Source of the DNA: Siphonodentalium dalli
Lineage: Eukaryota > Mollusca > Scaphopoda > Gadilida > Siphonodentaliidae
Direction of reading: 5' to 3'
Length of the DNA: 64,000 nucleotides
Assembly: GCA_032622095.1 (NCBI GenBank)
Contig: CP136061.1
Coordinates: forward strand, 237,439,609 to 237,503,608
Every line of letters starts with the position of its first letter. Within the stretch, counting starts at the first letter, position 1. Of this stretch, positions 1 through 13,000 are shown in pieces. A program made the translations under genes and the position numbers. The notes under the pieces were generated by a model. The model worked only from the letters and a program-made list of their open reading frames with translations. It was not told where the DNA came from and did no database searches.

Positions 1-1967
1 ATTACTGTACATGTAAGACAGATAGTGTTTGTTCTTATTTTCATTATTAATAATCCAATGAGATTTTACATAAGAGAACCATTGTTACGTATAAGCATTC
101 TGTTATGATGACATTATCGATCAAAGTCCAATTAGACCAATAAAATACCCAGGTTTAATCAAAACTCGACGGTGAACATTGGAAAAGTTAAAAGAATTTA
201 AATCCATTTAAAACATATTAAATTTAGACTAAAATATTACATTTAAACTCACTACGGTGATTAACAATATTGTTTACAAATCAATGTAATTGTTTTGTTT
301 ACACAACAATGGTTTCAACAGGCAAAATTTCTTTATTGGAAGGCTATCAATAATTAATATAAGAACAAAGATGATCTATTTCTCTATGTGCTTTTTGGTG
401 GTGATGTTTTTACAGACTTTTATAATTTTTGAAAATTTACCACCACGAGTGCCTTGTGTCCCTTCAAAATATGTACATACCATCTTGTATCCTTGGCCCG
501 GTGGTATTATGTATTCCCTTCCCCATCTTGAGCTTAGCTGATGCTTTTGTGTAATCTTTGGGACTGTTTGCACACATATCCACCACTGGACGATGAGTAT
601 AAATCTTGTAGTATATATTAGGAGGAAAACGTTCCTAAAAATAAAGTCATAACTATATAAGTACATCTCTTTCATTTCAATAGTAATTAACTCTAAAATT
701 GTTAAAATAAGTATATATCCAGGCAAAAGTGAATGCTATATGAATTATGTCATCACAAAATTATACAAATTGCAATTACTTCATAGCTGATGGATTCTCC
801 CTATGGCTACAGATGAGCCAGAAATCACTACAGTCTACAGACGATGACTATACAACACAACGATAAATACAAACATTAGTCTGTGAAAAGTCAATTTCTT
901 GTTTCTTTGACAATTTTTTTATTTCTGCTGAACACACAAACGAAGCATTCCATCTCCGCATTGGCTAGCTCCGGCCAAATTTCAGATGCCAGTGGTCAAC
1001 AGATATCCATAAAACGTTTGCTGATAGATTCCGCATGATATATCAAGTATCTATGACAAATATTTGGACTGAGATGGCAGTCACCACTCCTCACGTTTTC
1101 AACACATTTGAAAATAGTTACAAACTACTGTAATGAATCGCAAATCTGAAATGGGTCATTATGATCTCACTTCCGCATTTCCCCAAATCAAAAATTAAAC
1201 CCTATATGTATAAGTATAATCCTATGTATTAAAATATTGGGGATGGGGTCAAATTTAATTTGGATGCCTGTTCTCACTTATGCACATGTTTGTATAAAAA
1301 AAATGTATCGCAATTATTTCATACCCATTAAAATTCCCTCATCATATTAAATGGGAATAGAAAGATTGCACAAGCAGGGTTTTGGGACCATGCACGCGAG
1401 CCTGAGATGGGGAAACTTCATTTTGCATGGCCTTAGCAAGTCTAAATGTAATTATAGTAAGAAATGAAGAGAGGCAATAGCTTCTGGTTCTCGTTAGTTC
1501 ACCGCAAGCAATGGGGAATGAATCTTTAGACACTGAACCTCGCTTATGGAGCTGGTTTATGAGTTGGCTTGCACAAATGACTAGGACAAGAGCGTAATTT
1601 TTGAAAGTGTCTTGTGTCTATATCATGTAATTGGCTAAAGATGGTATATCTCTTCCCTAAACTTTCTGTATAGATTTAGGGGTGCAAAATGATAATTTTG
1701 AGTCAGTGAAACCACTCAACAGTAGCATTGTCATTAGGAAATGAGTTTTTTCTCCAATTATTTTCTATGAACCGAGACTTAAAATGTAGCTATTTTTAGA
1801 ACATTACAACATATTGATCTTTTAAAACACTTAAGAGAAATATTTGTAAACATCAGATGTTTCTTGTGTGATTATTTGGGAACAGCAGTGCTAAGGTGGC
1901 TACAAAATAAATATTCCTAGAAATGTTGTTGTTGTTGGAAGTGGTATCAAGAAGAGATAGGGCATCT
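1..1967. other. AT-rich DNA without a recognised gene
   Basis: No exon or repeat boundary could be supported here. The next exons of the MFI-like gene (minus strand, downstream) were looked for and not found, so they probably lie left of the window. Confidence 0.5.
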
Positions 1968-3868
1968 TTAACCCATCCATGACTGAAGCTTCCTGAAATT
2001 TTGCGAAAACCCTGTGCCAATGGATTATCTTATATATGCGAGTCTCCGTTGGGTGCCTCGCATATATACGAGAATATATTGGCCTAACAATATTTACCTT
2101 GACCTTGTATGCCAGTGCATTCTCTTATATATGTGAGGCTCCTTAGGCCTTTTATTTTTGATAAAGTGGTTTACGGAATTTTTGCCCATTGGTTCAGTCG
2201 GGTCGGACGAAAAAAAATAAAAAATAAAATGGCAATATCCATTTTTTTTTTTTTAGGTTCGTAAACATGTATGTCAGCACTTCTGTCAGGGGGGCTTCCA
2301 GAATGAAGATAATACATTATACTTGGGAAAAAACACAATATTTGGTGTCAATATTCCGAATAATTCAAAAAAATAAAGATTTGAGAATGTTTTAATATTG
2401 AGTATATACTGCTCCAGATATATTGCATCTGACAGTATTAAAGTCACGGCTTTCCATCCATATATTACTCTAGTGACCCAAATAAATGTACCTGTACGAT
2501 TATTATTTTTAAAGTGAAAGTCCACCCTGTACGATTCTTATTTGGGCCCTACGATTATTACATTTAATGAAACATTTCTGATTTATTGGAATGCTCACAT
2601 AAAAGTGTGCATTACGTGGAAGAATAACATGTAAATTTGTGCCAAGACACCGCCCTTCTCAATCCCAGCGCAACATATATGTGATCGGGTCAACGTTGGT
2701 GTGTTTTCGGCCGTTTTCCCAACATGGAAACACATTTCTGCTCCCAGTTTCCCAAACATTTCCACCCGTTCTATTATTCCGACCCCTACGATTATTATAA
2801 ATCATAGCATTTTCCACCCCGTACGATTATTCGGGACATGAGAGTATATCAAAGAATGACATCACAGGAAGCCTGTCAGCCCCTTTAAATGGGTAGGACA
2901 ATTTTACAAAAATCATGTGTGTGGACATAGTTCATCATGTGATGATGCCTCCCCATTGCTCCTTCAACTCCCACCCCAATTAGTATGTTTTACTTCACCC
3001 CCCCCCCCCCCCCCCCCACACCAAATTAACTTCACCCCATGGCTGCACCCAAGTTCACAAAAACTTCTAGTTTACTCCATGGTCAAAATAATTCTAAACA
3101 ATTTTTTAACAGGACACCCAAATAATCAACAAACGGATTTAAAATTTAATAGTACCATAAATCTGCAGTATACCGGTTTGCATCTCCGACCAGCGTTTGA
3201 AAACTGAAGGTATTCGTGACCAATAAATGTATAAAGCCGACAAATGTCCGATAAATTGATGACACCTGTTTACACTTCCGGGTTTGGAAGATGAAATACA
3301 TGGGACATAACTCCAAATTCCAATCGATTTAAAAGTGCAGATTTTTACAAAAGTATAACTGGACATGTACCTTTTAGGTGGAAGATTGTTATAAGCATTT
3401 TTTTTCTTGTTGGCATCGAGCATTTACATCAATATTAGGTTAATACTGATTTTCGTCGCACTCTCCATGACGGTCGTAGTGATAAATCATATCACGAAAT
3501 TTGGAAACGCCGTCACCATGAAGAGCGCGACTATTACAAAAGCTACCCAGTATCGATTAAATACTGTACTAATTGTACGGGAATGACTCGCCGAGATCAG
3601 GGGATGAGTTTGCCCAATCAAAAACTGATATGAAAAGTATGATGATCGGAGAAATTATTTATTTTTTATAGTCGGAGGAAATAATAAACAAAAAAATTAT
3701 AATCGGGTTTTTTTTTTTTGAGCGGACGTATTTTAAAGGGGTCGGCGGATCCGTAAACCACTAAATCAAAAACAAGAGGCCTTATGGGAGACTCGCATAT
3801 ATAAGAGAATGCACTGGCACAGGATCTTTAATGCTGCACCAGCGGAGCTCTCGTCATGAAAGGGTTAA
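1968..3868 (+). mobile_element. TTAA-flanked double-hairpin MITE, split by a 1.6-kb insertion
   Basis: The ends are TTAACCCATCCATGAC and GTCATGAAAGGGTTAA, giving a TTAA target duplication and a CCCTTTCATGAC-type inverted repeat as in piggyBac-like MITEs. The inner part has the hairpin arms CCTGTGCCAATG and CACTGGCACAGG. The second hairpin is cut at its loop by the element at 2146-3781. The right end stops 39 bp from the splice donor of the MFI-like exon at 3908-4054. Confidence 0.75.
2146..3781. mobile_element. Nested non-autonomous DNA transposon, PIF/Harbinger-like
   Basis: The terminal inverted repeats of about 30 bp (GGCCTTTTATTTTTGATAAA left; GGCCTCTTGTTTTTGATTTA right, read inward) are flanked by TTA on both sides (2143-2145 and 3782-3784). 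They interrupt the loop of a MITE hairpin whose uninterrupted form is seen in other copies. A TTA duplication and GG-starting ends fit PIF/Harbinger. No transposase is visible. Inside are repeats of a CCCTACGATTATTA motif (2525-2835) and a poly-C run near 3000. Confidence 0.6.
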
Positions 3869-3907
3869 GGGCTATATAAATTGGAACACACTATTATAAA
3901 TACTAAC

Positions 3908-4054
3908 ACCAGCAAGTCTGAATTTGACATGAATTCCTGACGCTGCATCCAACAATTTAGATTCGTTTGGATTAATACACTTCAGCATGAGACTAGGATC
4001 ACCTCTGTTCCTAAAATTTATCAGCTCCTTGTAATATTTGTAGACCTGCATATC
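3908..4054 (-). CDS. MFI: MFI-like exon with the family signature
   Basis: 49 codons, phase 0 in and out. Acceptor TTCCTTCAG, donor GTTAGTAT. It encodes DMQVYKYYKELINFRNRG and then the conserved INPNESKLLDAAS core, ending FRLAG. This is the strongest evidence for the family assignment. Confidence 0.85.
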
Positions 4055-7000
4055 CTGAAGGAAAAAAAACACATTAGTACTCTGTTTACTTTACATCCAT
4101 CATAACAAACAAAGCCAAACCCATCATCACCTACAATTTCTACAAATTTTTCAACAATACCCCCCATGAAGGTTTTTGAGAGGCAAATGGCGAGGCAAAT
4201 TATCCTGAAATTATATTGCCTTATGCCACAGATCAAATTCTTGGTGGTTTGAATTACCTTTTACAGATATCAACACTTGTCATCTTAAACATCTTGGTGG
4301 GGAAACCGTACAAGCACTGAGGGTGTGGACAGGCAGGTAGCTATATATATCCATTAATAATTGGCAGTTAAAACATAACTCAATTACATATTAATGATAA
4401 ACCAGTTATCACCCATGTGAATATCCCATGGGGAGATGACAAATATAAGCTGACACAGCTTACAGTCAGATCCCTTTCTCATCTAGTATATATGCTGGGA
4501 CACACGTGTTAACATTTTGTAATGTATGTGTTGTATGTTAAATGATATATGTATGTACAAACTTGTTATTGATAATAAGATATTGTTTATACTAATATCA
4601 ACATGGATGGTATACTTACAGAATCAGTGACCTCAATATTTACCATGGAATCAGTTGACTTCTTTGGATCAGAAAGTAATTGTTTTTCCATAAATTTGTA
4701 GACATTTTATTTTTTTAATGATTTTCATTTGGTTAATGGCTTAATTCAGCACTAAATAGCTACAAAATCAAGGAATAATGCATGAGTGAATTATTGGAAA
4801 ATATTTGAGGTCCCCTGATCCTCAGTTTACTGTCATCCAAATTATTGATCACTTTTAAATATTACATGATGCTGAAAATATAAGTGATAAGTATATGGTA
4901 ATGTAAACATAGTGGCATGAAAGGTTAATAAAGGAAAGTGTCAATGACCCTGTAGCTCAACTAGGGGAGGCATTATTAATTTTATGCTGAGCAATCAACA
5001 GAATGTAAAGTCAAAAAGTTTCAGTAAATGGATTATTGTGTCAATGAAATTATTTTCATTTCAAACATTTCTCCAATAAATGTGGGCTGCAGGGTGTACC
5101 GATGGATTCAAATTTGAAAACCAAGATGTCTGAAGGTGCCAGACGGCCGTGATTTAAACTTTTTTTTTGAAAAAATTGGACAGCTGCCATCTAGAGGTCA
5201 CCCCAAAGAACCATATGATGCTCAGATGTGGGATGAGGGATGTGGCATGTAGGGTGTACCAAAGGTATTTTGTCATAAGAAGAGTAAAATCCAAGAATGG
5301 CAACTGGTGACCGTGTTGTCGGTTCCCATCTAGAGGTCACCCCGAAGATTGTTTTGAAGTTTGGTGATGACCGAATGAGGGATGTTGCCTGTAGGTGGAG
5401 CCTGAGGATTTAGTCATGCAAAGGGAATTTCAAGATGGCTATGTTTTTCATTGATAATCAATAAAATTTGATAGCTCCCATCTAAAGGTGATCCCAAACA
5501 TGTCTGTAAAACATTTCTCCAAAAATGCAGGGTGTGCCGATGGATTCAAATTTTAAATCCAACAAGAAATTATGCCATTGAAATATATCCATGTAAAAAA
5601 GGACGACCATGCAGTCACAACCTGCACTACTCAGAACTCAATGTGTTGACTTATATGAACGTCAAGATTTAATTAACTATAAATATTTATTATAGTAACC
5701 AATTGCGTACATGAAGTTGAATGATTGTGGTAGGGGGATGGGGTCTACCTCTGAATTTTAATATTGCACCCACATCTTTCACCCTTTCATGGCTCCCTGG
5801 GGCCATTTTTTTCGACTGGCCCATATGCCCTTTCTCAATTTGGATGAAATTTGAGTTGTAATAATAATGTATAGCATTTGTAAAGCGCCTTTCCCATGAG
5901 GCCCAAAGCGCTCAATGTTTTTTACAATTATTACCCTGATGAGCCTGAACATTCAGTAACCATCTACTGCTCCCTGGGGACAGGGGGAGGTACAGCCGGG
6001 AGTATGCCAAGATACAATATGGCTAGCATACTGACAAGATCTTTCACTGCTCATTATCAGGTACCCTTGTAACGCATGGGTGGTGCAAAGCAGACACAGT
6101 ACTAGCGACCTTGCTCAAGGGTCACAACTTGGCGCAAGATTCAAACAGTGTACAATCCAACAATTGCACATCGCTCAAAGCGGCCAAGCCACTGTTGTAT
6201 GGAAACTCACAATAGACCACCAGCCAGCCGCGAACTCGCCTCGCTGTGTTGACAGCAAGACAAGTCCAACGCGCTAAGCACTGGACCACAGAGCTCCCTG
6301 TACCCACCCTCCCCCACCCTTGCATGGTTGGGTTGTTTGTTTGTTTCAAATCACAACCCAAATCATTAGAATATAACTAAGGAAGAACATTCAATTTCCA
6401 AGAACATGTTTTTGGTTGTTCCTACAAATCCTATAATGATTTAGGTTGGGATTTGATCAGTCGACATAAACATCTCTGTAATAATTATAATATTACTTGA
6501 CACGAATTCGTGTAAAAACCCATTTCCAGAACAATGGGCTTCCCCCAATATCGTGACGTCATACTGATGTCACAGACATTCCAAATAAGGAATAATTTAT
6601 GCGGTTGTATTGGAATGTTCTGAGAGGCAGAGATTTACAGAACACTGAATATCGGCATCGGTTATTTCGCCGCCGATCAGAATCATGCCATTTGTCAAAA
6701 GTGTTTTTCGTTAATAAAGCAGCTGGTCAAAATCAATACGACTATTAAAAAAAACTTTAAATCAGTGCCACATGACCGAGTTAAACGACTATTGCGTTCG
6801 CCGTATACAGATGACACCTGAGCTATTTTTACGGGACACGCACAGCTGTTATCGGTTATAGCCAATCGGGGTTAGCGGTTTCTGGTACCGCTTCCAATCA
6901 AAACAAGGAATTTCCTGGTATATCCCCAGGCTGGAAATAGCTTTCCGGCCAGTCCTGTTCGACTCAGATGAATTTATATGATATACTGAGTCGAAATTTA

Positions 7001-10000
7001 TGTCGACTGGGATTTGATCAGTTTGATTACAATTGCATGCAGCTACATTTATACCAGAATTGAGTAATTTTCATTCAATCCACGGGAGCCATGAACTATG
7101 AAACAACGTTAACCCAACCAAACGTAATGTCAACCATGCTGACAATTTGCCAACGTTGGCCCAATGTATATAGTCATGGTATTATATATGCATATTATTT
7201 GTTGAATTAAAATGGCAACCATATGTGCATTTCTCTAGCGTATATTGCCATGGCACAGTGGTCCTCGTGTTCTTAGTTAAAATCAGATAGAATTTATTTA
7301 GAAAAATATTATGGGACACAATCCTCTGGAATGTTAGCAATGCGATTTGCTTTGTACATGTGCTATGTCGTTGTCAAAACGTCAATAACTTTCGCGGGGA
7401 AATGCACGTGCCAATTTGACGTCGCTTTGGATACAACATATGACGTAACCTAACAGTTTACGTGAAAATGCTTTTACTAATTTAATAAACTAAATAAAAG
7501 TTTATTTAGTGATATGACAAACATTTTAGATATTGACGAGATGAGTCATGTTGTTTTCGCGATGTGGCTAATGAAAATGTGCAGCTTTACGTAATTTCCG
7601 TCATTTTCTGAATGGCAGAGAAACCCGAGTCAGGTCGGAAATATTTATGATTTAAGTAATGATTATTGTTTAAAGTATAAACCATGTAATGTCTTCACGC
7701 AATGAATACTGTGATGTTAGCTATATGAAAAGTAACATTTTGTAGTTTTAATTTAATGCAATGACGTTTCCAAGATGGCGGCGCCTCAAATTCAAGATGG
7801 CGGTGCCCATTTTGAAAAGCGAACTTAGTATAAGGACGACCAGTGCATGCGTGCAGCCCAGCTGGTCGTCCTTAAAAAAATGGCGGCCATGTTTTTTAAC
7901 AAAAATTGATAGCTCCCATCTAGAGGTCACCTCGAAGATCCATAAGAAGTTTGGTGATGATCGGATGAGGGATGTCGCCTGTAGGCCAGTGTAGGGTAAG
8001 CCAAAGTTGAGTTAAAAATGCAGAATACTTATCATTCAACGGAAGTATAATGAAACAGAACATTTAATAAGGACTTCACTTTCTCTGGCATGTTTGTAGA
8101 AGTATTACCAAAGTTTCAGGTTAAAACTATTAAATTTCACACATTGTTTGAATCAAACATGCATGTCTAGAACTTCCCTTAATATGGACACACTGCGATG
8201 GGCCATGGATCCACCATGGTTTGGCCCAATGTAAGACACTTTTGAAATTTGACATCAAAAGCAATTTCTTCACTTCTGAGGGCTCAATTGCTGCTTCAAG
8301 AAACCTTATGAAATGATTTTTCTTCTGCCCATTTCAAAAGTTTCACATTTATATGTACATGTACATGAAGAAGGAATGTCCTCATCTGCTCTAATTTTGG
8401 CACAATTTCGGGCACACACTCTTCCTGCTTGAATTTAGGGGAATTTAACTCTTTCTGTACTAAATGGATTCTCCCATTCGGTTATAAATGTATACATTGG
8501 AATGGTGTATTACTGGAGGGTGTTCATTTAATAAAAGCAGACAATTGACATAAAAAAAACAGATAATTCAATCTGAGCAGAATGATTATTATTCAGCGGC
8601 GGGAAATGTTCAGATAATAATCTGATCATTTCCTAAGGAAACTACTCGCTAAAGAGTATTTAGGATTAACCTTAGCCTTGATTAATATTAATCTTAATGT
8701 AGATTAACAATCTCCATTAAGTCCATTAAAGCATATTTATTGTAAATGATGTCTATGTCAACATACGTTATGATATGTGATTATGAAAGATCTCCAACAA
8801 ACATATAATAGATTGGTCAAGGAGCTGGAGTCAGAAAAGAATTTATAATTTCCATTGGGAGGAAGCAGGAAGAAGACCGTATGGTCATGCAACCTCCCTG
8901 TAATGTATATTTGGATATGTTAAAAAAATAATAATAATATTTTGTTTACAATAATTATTGTTGATATACGTTGCTGAATAAAGTACAGTAATGCCCTAAT
9001 TAATCGACTCCTTAACCACAGCATAATTATGGGTAATTTTTCAGGATTTAGTCGGAAATATGGCTTGTTGCCATTCATCGGAAAGCTGTGAGAACTTTCC
9101 GATGAATGGCAACAAGCCATATTTCTATTTAATATAGAAAGGGTTAAAGGTCTGCAAAGATAACTGGAAGCCATTCTCTGTATAAAGACACAGATTATCA
9201 ATCAAGACTCACAATATGTCGCCTCCATGTCCTCTGAATCATACTGGCTGCCTCTTCCTGGTCCATTGGAAACTCCCTTATTTTCCGGGCTGGCTTCTTG
9301 TCTGAATCGGTCAGGGCTGAGGCTTTGTCATTTTGTTCTCGCCAGTCTTTCATGTACTGAGAACAGAATTCTTCAAACCTGAACAAAAAATTCTGATGCG
9401 TTGACAGACAGAACACTGCTCACTGGACAAGTCTGAATATAGTGTGCCTGACATTTGCAGAATGAGGTCCCCAGAGTGTGAATATAGTGATTCTACCCAG
9501 CACAGCGGGCTAACATCAACAAATTCCACCTCTGAGGACCTCATTCTGCTTTGGCCTCATCTTCTGGCCAAGTTCTGGGAAGTATCTATCGACTCAAATT
9601 AACATTGTTTTTAGTTACTTTTTCCCTCCTGATCAGTTTCTATATCCCCTGATTTGCCGAAGATAAAATGCATAATCAAGGTGACTAATGGGCGAACATC
9701 ACCAACTTCAATGGGGAACTTCAATCTGATTCTAGGTCTCCCAACGTAGTTGAGGCCGCAGCAGAATGAGGTTCCCAGAGGGTGAATTTGGTGACTCTAG
9801 TCCGCCGTGAGGGATATTGTCACTAAATTCACCCTCTGGGAACCTACATATTGTAGGTGTGATTTTCGCTGACCCTGCCATCAGATGTGTCGCCTTCTCA
9901 GACACCCACTTAATGATACAATTAAAACACACTACATAATGAAGCCTCAGGGACCTGGGCATTAAGATAACTTTAGTTTAACCCTCACATGACTGGAGCT

Positions 10001-13000
10001 TCCTGAAATTTGAGAAAACCCTGTGCCAATGCATTATCTTATATATATCTCCCATAGAGAGCCTCACATGTATAAGGGAATCCATTGGTCTAGCAATATT
10101 TACCTTGACTTTGTAAACCAGTGCATTCTCTTATATATGCGAGGCTCCCTATGGGACACTGGCATATATAAGAGAATGCACTGGCACAGGATATTTAATG
10201 CTGCACCAGCACAGCTCCCGTCATGAACGGGTTAAGCAACCACTGATTATTATTGGTTTCTTATGATGTGAGTTTTTCGATGCTCTTTAAAGGATCACCT
10301 ATCACTCACCCTGTTATATCTGTTTCGCCAGAGTCTCTCATCTGCTGCATGAACATTTCATAAATTTCTTGAAGACTTTCTTGTGTAGGCGGCTGGTCTT
10401 CCTAGAAAGATCATATTATTCCACAAATAGAAGTAGTAGAAGGTTGGTTGCTCTTTGTAAGTTCAATGACATGATAATCTGTGAATATAACTAACAAAAA
10501 TGTTATTTCAGATGTAATTTACAAAAGTGATTTTGATTAAATTTAAGTGTCCAATCAATCTTAACAAAGATATTAACCCCTTCATGACTGGAGCTTTCTG
10601 AAATTTTGCGAAAACCCTGTGCCAATGCATTATCTTATATATGCGAGGCTCCCTATGGAAGACTCTTACATATAAAAGAATGCACTGGCACAGAATATTT
10701 AATGCTGCACCAATGCAGCTCCCGTCATGAATGGGTTAAAATAAAACTACCAGTATTGGTACTTGAGTAACAATGCTAAATGTGTGGAAAGTCCAACAAG
10801 GGCAATAACTCTGACAAATATGTATGGATAAAGTCCACTGAATGTTAATATCCTTCAATCGATACTGATCTATTAGTAATCCTATCAGCAATGTGCTGAG
10901 TGAAAATTCTGAAGTCCAGCAAGGGCCGTAATTCCGTTAGAATGAATGGACGAATCCCGTAATAAGTGGGTATCCTTTCCTCAAAACTGAGTTAGCACCA
11001 TACCAAAGCACAACAAAATACAAGGATCCACACTCGAGTTACAAGGTCATTAGGTGAAATGTCCGTACGATCAATACAATTCACAAATTTCCAACTCCAA
11101 CAAGGGCCGTAACTCAGGTAAAAATAAATGACAAAACCTGTAGTATGTGAGTATCCTTTCCACCAAGCTGGGCTATCACTGCCCCAAAGCATAATTAAAT
11201 CCGATGATCCACACATAAGTTACAAAGTGAAATGTTTTTATGTTTGTACTGACACAAAGTTCACAAATTTCTAATTCCAACAAGGGCCATACATGTACAT
11301 GTAAATCTGGTAAGAATGAATGGACAAAACCTGTAGTATTTGGGTATTTTTTTTCTCCCAAGCTGACCTATCACTCTACCAAAGCACAAACAAATCTGAT
11401 GATCCACACTTGAGTTACAAAAATGAAACATTCCTACGGTCCGAAAATTCCCAATTTTCAAAGTAAAACAAGGGGTGTAAATCTGATAAATATAAATGGA
11501 CGAAAGTCGCAGTATATGGGTATCCTTGTGGAGCGAGCCATTACCATACCAAAGGACAACAAAATCCGATAATAAAACCATACAACATCTATTTCATTCA
11601 AAGTTGTTCCATGGGCTTCATTTTGTGTTTAATATTTGTTGTAAATTGAGTGCATGCTATCAAAAATACAATCAGAAAAAACTTTCCAAGTTTTCTGTCG
11701 ATTATCTTGTTTATATGTGGAAGATAACAGTTATCGGACTTGATATTTGATTTAGTAACTTGTCCGTTCTTGAGAAAGAGAACAAGACATTTTGAAAATG
11801 GCATATTTTGTGCTATCGAACCAGATGATAATAACGCCAAACCAAACTTCGGAGATTGTATCGATTGCAGCCTGTGAAGTAATAACGTCTAAATATTAAT
11901 GGCTTCATATTGCAATAATCAGAAGGCTCAAACATTGTTTTGTATGGGCCTTTAATTTATATCAGCAATAATTTTCCAACACATGAGGCCGAGGGTTTCT
12001 TACACTACTTGAAAATAGTGACAAGTACTTCTGATTCACAATTTTGAATTTAAATGTGACCTTATTTAAAAGAGACCTTTAGGTCTCTATAGCCAGATGT
12101 GTCAATCAAAAGGTTTTTACTCAGTTTTGATAAATTACACTAACCAGGTATATCATATTTGGAGCATCATCATTAACCCTTTCATGACAGGATCTGTGCT
12201 GGTGCAGCATTAAATACCTTTGCCAGTGCATTCTCTTATATATGCGAGTCGTCTCCCATAGGGAGCCCCGCATATATAAGAGAATGCACTGGCTTACAAA
12301 GTCAAGGTAAATATTGTTAGGCCAATGTATTCTCTTATATATGCAGGGTTCCCTATGGGAGACTCGCATATATACAAAGAGAATGCTTTGGCAAAGGATT
12401 TTTGCAAAATTTCAGTAAGCTCCTCCAGTCATGAAAGTGTTAAAGCATGATGTGTGTTATGTACATTTGACCATAACAACCATAAAATTAATCTTACATT
12501 GTACTCCTCATGAATTGTTCCGCCCTGATCATCCTCTGCACCATAATCAATTGCGTCAAAGTCATCAAGTCTCGTTATCACATGCATGCTGCCACCATAT
12601 AGAGCGGTCTTTGATGTTTTTGGACTCACTGTTTGGTACAGGACACACCTAGAATTTGGAGATGCTCCACATATAAATAACTCTTTACCAAACTGGTAAT
12701 CTATTAACATTTGGACAACAATGTAACAAGAGGCCAAGCACGATCAGCAGATGTTTAACCCATACCTTGGCAATAGTGATCAGCTATTTTCAGCTTGGAC
12801 GCTAAAATCCATATTAAATAGCGAGAAAAATCATGAATTTCTGCAACAACCAGCCAAGCCATTCACAGAATGAGGTCCCTAGAGGGTGAATTTAGTGATG
12901 ATATCCTGCAAAGCAGGATAGCATCACCAAATTCACCCTCTGGAGACATCATTCTGCTTAGGCCTCATCTTCCAGGAAGTATCTATAGTCTCAAATTAAC

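Noticed and set aside
6440-7020. GGGATTTGATCAGT at 6451 and 7009 as ends of an element
   Set aside because: A short direct match only, without inverted ends or target duplication.
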